Of a DNA stretch of 64,000 nt, positions 42,522 to 49,592 are shown piece after piece. The stretch covers positions 1,860,001-1,924,000 of the forward strand of contig NZ_JACHMU010000001.1 in the NCBI RefSeq assembly GCF_014205075.1, read 5' to 3'. Position numbers and translations under genes: made by a program. The notes under the pieces were generated by a model. That model did not search any database. It was not told where the DNA came from and saw nothing but the letters and a program-made list of their open reading frames with translations. The DNA is from Microbacterium ginsengiterrae (GTDB lineage: Bacteria; Actinomycetota; Actinomycetes; Actinomycetales; Microbacteriaceae). How positions within the stretch are numbered: the first letter of the stretch is position 1; every line of letters begins with the position of its first letter.

Positions 42522-44114
42522 TCAGTGCACGCGCGCCCGGGCCGCCGCGGCGAGGATGGTGGCGTGCTGATCGAGCATCTCCGACAGCCGCGCTGCCGCC
42601 GCTCGAACGGCGGTGTCGTCCGCCGGTGTCTCGGCCGGGCGGTTCGCGACCATGCGGCGGACGGCAGCGGCAAGAGCCTCGGCGTTGTCCTGGTGGCGAG
42701 AGTGGCGACGCGCGGTGCGCACCGCCGCGTCGCTCACCGCCTCGGGTGTGCCGACGGCGTTGGGGATGAGGATCGAGCGGGCAGGGTCGTCCGCGACGAG
42801 TTCCGCCGCGCCGCCGAACTCGGCGAGCAGCAGCGGCAGCCCGCGGGCCGCGGCCTCCGACGCGGCGACCGGCCACCCCTCGAAGAACGAGTTCAGCAGG
42901 AACGCGTCCGCGGCGGCGAGCAGGAGGTCCGCGTCGGACGGACCGAGCAGATGCACGCGGTCGCGGTGGGGCGAAGCGTCGCGCAGCGCGCGGGCCCTGC
43001 GGTACTCGACCCAGTCGGATGCCGCGCCGGCGAACACGAGCCGGGGCGCCGGCCCGGCGTCCGATGGTGCCGCGTCGAGGGCGCGAAGGAAAGACGCCAC
43101 GGTCCCGGCGACGTTCTTCTGCGCGTCGTATCGACCGAGCGCGACGAACAGTACGTCGTCATCGAGGTCTGCGCCGAGCATCGCGCCGAGGAGGCGACGG
43201 GCGGCGTCCCTCCGCGCCCGGTGCTCCGCGGGCGGCGCTGCGCCGTTCGCGACGGTGGTGAAACGGTCGGCCAGCGCCGGGGGACAGTGCCGCACGTGGA
43301 AGGCGCGCACGGTGTCACTCACGGCGATCGCCGTCGCCGATCGCTCCAGAAGGGCGGCGAACCGCACCCAGCGGGCGGTGGAGAAATGGATCTCGGTGTT
43401 GTGCAGCACGGGGACCATCGGGACGCCGGAGGCGATGGCCGCGCGCTCGAGGTACTCCGGTGCGCCGTGCAGCTGCAGCACGTCGGGGTCCAGTTCTCGC
43501 AGCAGTGCGGTCGCGGTGCGTTCGTCGGCGGCGACGAGGGCGCGGATGCCGCGATCGCGCAGCCGGCGTGACCTGTCGCCGTCCGCGGGGGAGAGGACCA
43601 CCGGCTGCACGCCGCGCGCCGCGAGCCCGTCCGCGAGGAGCTCCACGACGGTGCCGATGCCGCCGACGTCGAGGGCGTCGGTGAGGAGCACGCAGCGCAC
43701 CGGCTCGGTGCCGGGAGCCGGGCCCGGTGCGCGGGCCGCGGCGACGACATCCACGCGCGCGGGGCGGCCGGAGGTGGCGGCATCCGCATCGCCAGGTCGT
43801 GCTGATACCGCGTCACCCGCACCGCCGGGTCGCTCCCGATCGACGGCATCCGCCTCGTCGGGTCGCTCCCGATCGACGTCATCCGCATCGCCGGATCGCG
43901 TGCGATCGACGGCATCCGCGCCGTCCATCGTCCCCGCGCCCGCGGCATCCGTGTGCCAATCGCCGACGAGGCGGAGGAGTGGCCGGTGCAGCACGGCGGC
44001 GGTGGCGCGGTGCACGTATCCGTAGCGCGCCCGCGGCGGCAGCATGTCGGTGGCCCAGGCGGCCGCGCCCCACAGCGTCGCCGCCATGGAGGCCATCACG
44101 GACGCGGCTGTCAT
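42522..44114 (-). CDS. glycosyltransferase family 4 protein with tandem-repeat linker
   Basis: 530 residues from the ATG at 44114, which overlaps the stop of the gene before it (ATGA). After about 55 N-terminal residues comes an acidic linker of five 11-residue repeats of the type DAVDRERPGGA, then a GT-B enzyme: LLTDALDVGGIGTVVELLADGL, HGAPEYLERAAIASGVPMV, FVALGRYDAQKNVAG (donor-domain start), and FLLNSFFEGWPVAASEAAARG, the E-x7-E retaining GT4 motif. The sugar is unknown. The linker is encoded by 33-bp DNA repeats and might vary in length between strains. Confidence 0.88.
   Translation of the reverse strand: MTAASVMASMAATLWGAAAWATDMLPPRARYGYVHRATAAVLHRPLLRLVGDWHTDAAGAGTMDGADAVDRTRSGDADDVDRERPDEADAVDRERPGGAGDAVSARPGDADAATSGRPARVDVVAAARAPGPAPGTEPVRCVLLTDALDVGGIGTVVELLADGLAARGVQPVVLSPADGDRSRRLRDRGIRALVAADERTATALLRELDPDVLQLHGAPEYLERAAIASGVPMVPVLHNTEIHFSTARWVRFAALLERSATAIAVSDTVRAFHVRHCPPALADRFTTVANGAAPPAEHRARRDAARRLLGAMLGADLDDDVLFVALGRYDAQKNVAGTVASFLRALDAAPSDAGPAPRLVFAGAASDWVEYRRARALRDASPHRDRVHLLGPSDADLLLAAADAFLLNSFFEGWPVAASEAAARGLPLLLAEFGGAAELVADDPARSILIPNAVGTPEAVSDAAVRTARRHSRHQDNAEALAAAVRRMVANRPAETPADDTAVRAAAARLSEMLDQHATILAAAARARVH
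43778..43926 (-). repeat. 33-bp in-frame tandem repeat inside the GT4 gene
   Basis: Units start at 43778, 43811, 43844, 43877 and 43910 (the last partial). Each contains a CATCCGC or CACCCGC core followed by a TCG-rich stretch ending GATCGA. The period is a multiple of three, so copy changes keep the frame. Confidence 0.85.
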
Positions 44115-45316
44115 GCGATCCCCAGTTCCTCTCGCAGCACCTCGACGACCGCCTCCTCCGCGGGGTCCCAACTGCGCCCGCTGACGCTCCGCGCCGCCGC
44201 GGCGGCCCGTGCACGCCTGTCGCTGTGCGCCAGGACGGAGCCGAGCGCATCCGCGAGGGCGGCGGGGGTGGCGGCGGCCCAGACCACGCCGGGGGCGCGC
44301 AGGACCATCCGCGCGTGCGGATCCTCGTTGACGACGGGGATGGCCCCGGCGGCGAGCAGCTCCTCCGGCACGAGCGACACGTTCGTGAACGACAGTGCGA
44401 GGCCGGCGACCACCGTGTTGTACAGCTCGTTCAGCCGTGCCGCCGACAGCACCCCGTGGTGGGTGACGGGGAACGGCAGCCCGGAGACGGCGTCGCCGTA
44501 CACGTGGATCGGCTCGTCCGGGTGCTCCTCGTGGAACAGCTGCAGTGCGCGGACGGCGTGCCGATAGCCGCGCCGGTCGCTGCCCGTCTTCGCGTACCAG
44601 CACACCCCGCGGCGCTCGGTGGTCGACGGGAGCAGGCGGTACGTGCGCGTGTCGAGGCCGAACGGGATGAGGTCGCTCGCCACGCCCAGCTCGTCACGGA
44701 GCAGCCCCTGCACCATCTCGCCGAGGGCCAGGTGGCGGAAGCCGAGCCGGTAGGAGTCCTCGGCGTACGCGTACTCGGACCCCCGCGGGGTGAAGAAGGG
44801 TTCGTAGTCCTGGATGAAGTAGAGCCGCTTCCCCTCCACCGCCCGCGATGCGATGACATGCGCGGTCGACCAGCTCGAGGCCACCACCGCGTCGTATCCG
44901 CTGATGCGCTCGCCCACCATGGCGATGCCGACGTCGGAGAGCGACGGCCAAGCGTGACGGATGACGTCGTGGTAGTACCGGTGGTCGCCGTGGTGCAGGT
45001 CGTACAGCAGGAGCGTGCAGGCGAAGCCCGCGTCGGCCGCGGCTCTCACCATCCGGAACAGGGTCGTGTGGCCCCCGGAGCCCGGCGTCGGAGGGTGGAT
45101 CACCCACGCGACGGACGGCCGCGACCCCGGCGTGACGGCACGGGTGCGGAACGGCCGGAGCCGGGACGAATCGGCGAGGTCGCGGTCGAGAACGGGGAAC
45201 AGCAACTGCGCGGCGCCGGTCTTCTCGTACAGACGGAGCGCGGCGTAGCGCAGCAGGTAGGAGGGGCTGCGGCGGCGGAGCCTCGCGAGGATGCTCCGCT
45301 TCGGTGAGCTCGTCAT
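44111..45316 (-). CDS. WsaF-like rhamnosyltransferase (GT4)
   Basis: 401 residues from the ATG at 45316, with GGAGGG upstream. VAWVIHPPTPGSGGHTTLFRMV (about residues 67-88), KRLYFIQDYEPFFTPRGSEY, FGLDTRTYRLLP, VCWYAKTGSDRRGYRHAV and LSFTNVSLVPEELLAAGA match the order of blocks in WsaF-type rhamnosyltransferases, best known from S-layer glycan assembly. It would add a deoxyhexose to the repeat unit; a dTDP-rhamnose pathway is not encoded in this window. The genes on both sides are on the same strand, one overlapping. Confidence 0.82.
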   Translation of the reverse strand: MTSSPKRSILARLRRRSPSYLLRYAALRLYEKTGAAQLLFPVLDRDLADSSRLRPFRTRAVTPGSRPSVAWVIHPPTPGSGGHTTLFRMVRAAADAGFACTLLLYDLHHGDHRYYHDVIRHAWPSLSDVGIAMVGERISGYDAVVASSWSTAHVIASRAVEGKRLYFIQDYEPFFTPRGSEYAYAEDSYRLGFRHLALGEMVQGLLRDELGVASDLIPFGLDTRTYRLLPSTTERRGVCWYAKTGSDRRGYRHAVRALQLFHEEHPDEPIHVYGDAVSGLPFPVTHHGVLSAARLNELYNTVVAGLALSFTNVSLVPEELLAAGAIPVVNEDPHARMVLRAPGVVWAAATPAALADALGSVLAHSDRRARAAAAARSVSGRSWDPAEEAVVEVLREELGIA

Positions 45317-45338
45317 GCGCGTCCCTCCTCGCCCGTCA

Positions 45339-46703
45339 TCACAGCGCGATCCGGTAGATGCGGTAGTCGCGCTCGTTCGCGAACACATCGGTGAACGCGC
45401 CGTCCTCGATGGGACGATCACCCGTCCCTCCGATCGCCTCGGCCGTGGTCCCCTGGATCTCCGGCGGCAGGGTGAAACGGCGCTCGCCGGTGGTGCCGTC
45501 GGTCATCGCGAAGACGTACGCGTGACCGTCGTGGATCTTCAGCATGGTGTCGAGGCCGTCACCGAAGTCCCACGCATAGGACTGCGTGTTCAACACCGGT
45601 GCGAGGTCGCGGATCAGCCGGTTCACCTCTCCCATCGCGGCCACCTGGGGCGCGCCGCACCACGCGTCGCCTTCGATCTGCGCCGTACGGATGACGTTCG
45701 TCGACTGACACGGACCGGTGAAGGACTGGTTGAACCACACCAGCCCTCGTGCCTCGTTGATGATCGACGACATCGCCGCGCCGCGCAGCTGCTCGGGCGA
45801 GATGTAGCCGAGGTGCTCGTGACCGGAGAGCCCGTTGAGGTTCTCGATGAACTGCCAACGCGGCTGGAGCAGTCCGTCCTCGGCATCGCGGAGCGTGAGG
45901 GCGTCCATCGTCCGCCCGTAGCTCGACGCCGTGCGGCAGACCTCCTGCGGCACCGGAGCGGCGTACGCCTCGCCGCGGTACGGACGCCAGTCGCAGAACG
46001 GGATCGTGTACCAGTACATGTCGACGGAGACCGCATCCGTGAACGCGTTCACGTACTTCTCCTGCACGTCGACGTCGAGGTCGTCGCCGATCACCAGCTG
46101 GGTGAAGTTCGCGTAGCGGAACCGGCCGGAGCCCGCGGCATCCGCACTGAGTTCCTCGAGATGGGCGAGCCCCTCCTCGGGGCTGAAGCGCCCGTCGACC
46201 TCGTCGTCGAGCACGACACCGGGCCAGTGCGGTGACGCGGGATCGAACGTGTCGTTCAGGGCGCCGCCGATCCAGTAAACCCCGCCCTCCTCGAACAGCG
46301 AGAAGTCGGTGCCCTCCCACAGGCCCAGATAGGTGTTGATGCCGTGCTCGGTGTCCCAGGCGACCTCCTCCGCCGAGCTGATCCCCGAGTGCCAGATGCC
46401 GATGGGGAAGAACGACGGGTCCGTCCACTCCGATGCCTGGGCGAACGAGGCCCAGTACTGCGGCCCGCCCTCCCACGGGATGCGCTCCAGCTCCAGCTCG
46501 ACCTCGATCTCCGCTGTCGGCGATGCCGTCGGCGATGATGTGGTGGTCGGGGCCGGCGGGCGTCCCTCCGCGGCCTGCGGGGCGTCGCGCGTGAGGGCGA
46601 TGACGATGATGCCGACTCCGACGAGCACGACGACGGTCGCGACGGCCCAGACCGGTCTGGTCGACCGTCTCTCCGCGGGGCGGGCAGCACGGTCCTCAGG
46701 CAT
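45339..46703 (-). CDS. membrane-anchored extracellular protein, possible glycoside hydrolase
   Basis: 454 residues from ATG 46703 (ATG 46709 also possible). One N-terminal membrane helix (VWAVATVVVLVGVGIIVIAL, about residues 17-36) is followed by a Pro/Thr/Ser linker and a roughly 390-residue outer domain. The latter has PSFFPIGIWHSGISSAEEV, GINTYLGLWEG, VVLDDEVDGRFSPEEG, SVDMYWYTIPFCDWRPY and ARGLVWFNQSF, which reads like a TIM-barrel glycosidase with Asp/Glu candidates in DDEVDG, but I cannot name the family. It may trim or edit the polymer. It overlaps the Wzy-like gene by a few bases. Confidence 0.65.
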   Translation of the reverse strand: MPEDRAARPAERRSTRPVWAVATVVVLVGVGIIVIALTRDAPQAAEGRPPAPTTTSSPTASPTAEIEVELELERIPWEGGPQYWASFAQASEWTDPSFFPIGIWHSGISSAEEVAWDTEHGINTYLGLWEGTDFSLFEEGGVYWIGGALNDTFDPASPHWPGVVLDDEVDGRFSPEEGLAHLEELSADAAGSGRFRYANFTQLVIGDDLDVDVQEKYVNAFTDAVSVDMYWYTIPFCDWRPYRGEAYAAPVPQEVCRTASSYGRTMDALTLRDAEDGLLQPRWQFIENLNGLSGHEHLGYISPEQLRGAAMSSIINEARGLVWFNQSFTGPCQSTNVIRTAQIEGDAWCGAPQVAAMGEVNRLIRDLAPVLNTQSYAWDFGDGLDTMLKIHDGHAYVFAMTDGTTGERRFTLPPEIQGTTAEAIGGTGDRPIEDGAFTDVFANERDYRIYRIAL

Positions 46704-48084
46704 GCGCATCCGCCGAAGTCGCGAACTGCAGCGGGAGATTCTGACTGACCCGCCATGCCCCGGCGCAGAGCCCCGGCGCGAGCGCGAGGAGCCCGAAGGC
46801 CTTGGGGAACGAGAACGAGTCGAAGAAGATCGACAGGCTGACGGCGACGAGGCACCCCGCCGCGAGCGCGGCCGCGATCCCCGAGATGGCCGGCGGCGCC
46901 GTCCGGCACCGGGCGACGCACACGATCGCGGCCACGTGGACGGCGACGAATGCGAGCGTCCCGACGATCCCCACCTCGATGAGCAGCAGGATGATCTGAT
47001 TGTCGAAGATCTGGTACGCGGGCAGGAAGGTGCCATGCCCTCTGCCCACCCATGGGCTCAGGGGGAGGAGCACATCCACCAGTTGCAGGCTCGCGGTGCG
47101 CGAGAGCACGCTGGTGTCCGACCCCGCCGTGAGGAAGAGGTTGCGCAGCGTCCCGATCATGCCCGGCACCGCGACGTACACGAGGGCGATCGCGGCGATG
47201 CCGCCGATGGCGGCGGCGACGCGCTCCCTCGCACCGAGCACGAGCAGGAGGGGGATCGCACCGACGAGGAGGCCGACGATGGCCGAGCGGGACCCCGCCA
47301 GGACGAGGGAGACGCCGATGAGCCCGGCGCAGGAGATCATGATCACCCGCGTGCGGTTGCTCGTCCGCAGCGCGAGCATCAGCGCGACGGGGAACGCGAT
47401 CGACAGGGCGGTCGCGTACTCGAGCGGATGGATGGCCGTCGCCGTCGAGCGGAGGAAGTCCCCACGCATGTCCTCGCCACCGCCGCCGCCGCTGACGAGG
47501 CCGGGGGTCGGGATCATCGGGGCGAGCGGTCGGCGGAGGAAGAACTCCACGATGCCGATCGTCGCGACGACCGCCGTGAGCAGGACGAGTCTGCGCAGCA
47601 GGGTCTGCAGTCGTGCGAAGGACCGGATGCCGGTCGATGCGACGAGCACGACGCCGAGGAACGACAGCATGCGCAGCAGAGCCCGGTCGGCGGGGAGCAC
47701 CTCGGCCACCGGGATCGGACGCATCATCGCGAAGACGTAACTGAGCAGCATCGTGCCGATGAAGATCCACGCGGCGACCGAGACGGGGGAGAGGAGGAGC
47801 CTCTCCTCGCGGGGCCGACTGAGGACGTGCCAGATCCACCACAGGAAGCAGGCGAAACCCCACATCACCGCTGGTGCACCGAGGTTCCCGAGCCCGGGGA
47901 GCACCCGGTCGGAGGGGACGAGCAGCAGCAGGGCGAGGTAGACGGTCAGCGCGCTCACGGCATCGAAACCCGTGCGCGGCGTGCCGTCCTCCGCGACCTC
48001 GACGACGTCGAAGGTGCGGCGGCGGTGCTCGACCGACCGCCGTGGCCCCGGCGCCGTCCGCAGCCGCCTATCTGTGAGACTCAT
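46696..48084 (-). CDS. O-antigen polymerase/ligase (Wzy-like) membrane protein
   Basis: 462 residues with about 11 transmembrane helices. The landmark of the O-antigen ligase/polymerase family is the long periplasmic-type loop with the preceding SGSRSAIVG-like block, here LVLAGSRSAIVGLLVGAIPLLLV, and a later loop with SPWVGRGHGTFLPAY. The HPLEYATALSIAFPVALML segment is also typical. It polymerises flipped repeat units or joins them to an acceptor outside the membrane. Its start overlaps the Wzz-like gene by 17 bases, so the two are coupled. Confidence 0.87.
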   Translation of the reverse strand: MSLTDRRLRTAPGPRRSVEHRRRTFDVVEVAEDGTPRTGFDAVSALTVYLALLLLVPSDRVLPGLGNLGAPAVMWGFACFLWWIWHVLSRPREERLLLSPVSVAAWIFIGTMLLSYVFAMMRPIPVAEVLPADRALLRMLSFLGVVLVASTGIRSFARLQTLLRRLVLLTAVVATIGIVEFFLRRPLAPMIPTPGLVSGGGGGEDMRGDFLRSTATAIHPLEYATALSIAFPVALMLALRTSNRTRVIMISCAGLIGVSLVLAGSRSAIVGLLVGAIPLLLVLGARERVAAAIGGIAAIALVYVAVPGMIGTLRNLFLTAGSDTSVLSRTASLQLVDVLLPLSPWVGRGHGTFLPAYQIFDNQIILLLIEVGIVGTLAFVAVHVAAIVCVARCRTAPPAISGIAAALAAGCLVAVSLSIFFDSFSFPKAFGLLALAPGLCAGAWRVSQNLPLQFATSADAHA

Positions 48085-48847
48085 CGACTTCCGCCACCGA
48101 TTCGTCGCTCGTCCGCGTGCGGTGCGGCCGCTTCGGGCTCTTGATGATGGGGCGCGTGCTCTCGACGGGCCGGGTCAGGTCACTGGCGAGCAACGGCTCG
48201 AGGGTCCCCCGCTCGCGCGGCGGCGGCGCGTTCCGCGCGGCGCGAGCGCGAGCCCGGGTGGCCGCGATCCCCTCCACCGCTGCGGCGATGATGACGGTGA
48301 GGACGACGCCGACCGCACCGACCGCGAGCGTGAGCTGCAGCCTCGTCGACGACAGCTCGGTGGCCTCGACGTCGGCGACCACGGGCATCGACTGGATGCT
48401 CGCCGTGCCCGTGATCTCGAGCTCCTCCTGCATCGCGGCCAGCTGCGCCACCGCCTCATCTCCCACGGCGCTGAGGAGATCCAAGGCATCCCGTTCCTCG
48501 TCGGCCTGCGTGGTGATGTGCAGGAAGGCCGCCCCCGAGGTGGTGTCCCCCGAGACGCCGTACTCGGTGTCGTCGGTGACGAGCTCCTCATGGATCGCCT
48601 GCGAGTTCAGCCGCTCGGCGAGCACGGCCAGCGCCTGCCCGAGTCCGCCGAGGAGCAGATACGGGTTGGAGCCGTCCTGCAGGTCGACGCTCTCGGCGGG
48701 CGGAAGCAGCAGCATCGAGGCGTTCGCCTCGTACCGCACGGGGATCGCGTCGTACATGAAGTACGCGCCGGTCCCCGCCAGCGCGAAGCCGAGCAGCAGC
48801 ACGTACCAGCGGCGGAGCAGACCGCGGATCAGATCACTGAAATACAT
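48068..48847 (-). CDS. Wzz-like chain-length/co-polymerase protein
   Basis: 259 residues. Two membrane helices (about residues 14-32 and 168-190) flank a 130-residue outer loop with conserved-looking VRYEANASMLLLPPAESVDL. This is the Wzz/CapA plan for setting polysaccharide chain length. The C-terminal cytoplasmic tail is short and basic with no Walker motifs, so no BY-kinase is fused. The second Wzz-like protein is encoded divergently 85 bp away. GGAGGGG-like sequence precedes the ATG at 48847. Confidence 0.8.
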   Translation of the reverse strand: MYFSDLIRGLLRRWYVLLLGFALAGTGAYFMYDAIPVRYEANASMLLLPPAESVDLQDGSNPYLLLGGLGQALAVLAERLNSQAIHEELVTDDTEYGVSGDTTSGAAFLHITTQADEERDALDLLSAVGDEAVAQLAAMQEELEITGTASIQSMPVVADVEATELSSTRLQLTLAVGAVGVVLTVIIAAAVEGIAATRARARAARNAPPPRERGTLEPLLASDLTRPVESTRPIIKSPKRPHRTRTSDESVAEVDESHR

Positions 48848-48932
48848 GCTCCCCTCCTCTCAATGCACCCTGCGCTCGTTCGGCGAGCGCCCGGGGTAGA
48901 GTTGAGCCCCCGACCACGAACGACGGTTCAGG

Positions 48933-49592
48933 ATGACTCTGGCTCGAATTCTCCGCATGCTGGCCCGGCAGTGGCTGGTTCTCGTGGTCGGCACGGCGCT
49001 CACCGTCGCCGGCGCTGTGGCCGCCGTCCAGATGACCGGCGTGTTCACGGCCCGGACGACGATCACGCTGCTGCCGCCGCCCGGCTGGGCCATCGGCGGG
49101 AACACCCTGACCGACAGCGCGGCGACCATGGTCGGCTTCGCCAAGCTCATCGAACAGACCGTCAACGACAGTCAGGACGGTCAGCTGTTCGCCGCGCCGG
49201 ACACGCCGCTCTACGGCGCGGGCGTCCGACAGGGCGAGCTCGTCTACGTGCCCAACGCGGGGGGACAGTGGGCGCCGAACTTCAATCGCCCGTTCCTCTA
49301 CATCGACGTCGTCGGGCCGACGCCCGAGTACGTCGAGTCGCGCGTCGAGGCGCTGACGGAAGAGGTGGCCGACGCCGTCGACGAGCGCCAGGACGAGTTC
49401 GGCGTCGCGGAGGATCAGCGGGTGACGTGGGATGCGACGCCCGCGACCCCTGAAGTGTCGTACGTCGGGCCGAACCGGCTGCGGATGCTCGGCGGGATCG
49501 CGCTGCTCGGGGCGGGCGTCACGGCTGGAGCGGCGTTCGGCGTCGACCTGCTGCGGAAGCGCCGTGCTGATGCGCGCGCGACTGTTCACTGA
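48933..49592 (+). CDS. second Wzz-like protein
   Basis: 219 residues with membrane helices at about residues 13-32 and 186-208 and a loop with FTARTTITLLPPPGWAIGGN, the same plan as the minus-strand neighbour but without close identity. An ATG at 48957 is an alternative start; neither has a strong ribosome binding site. It is the only plus-strand gene between 42.5 and 55 kb, and its last seven bases overlap the convergent fusion glycosyltransferase gene. No tyrosine kinase or phosphatase partner is present in the window. Confidence 0.75.
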   Translation: MTLARILRMLARQWLVLVVGTALTVAGAVAAVQMTGVFTARTTITLLPPPGWAIGGNTLTDSAATMVGFAKLIEQTVNDSQDGQLFAAPDTPLYGAGVRQGELVYVPNAGGQWAPNFNRPFLYIDVVGPTPEYVESRVEALTEEVADAVDERQDEFGVAEDQRVTWDATPATPEVSYVGPNRLRMLGGIALLGAGVTAGAAFGVDLLRKRRADARATVH

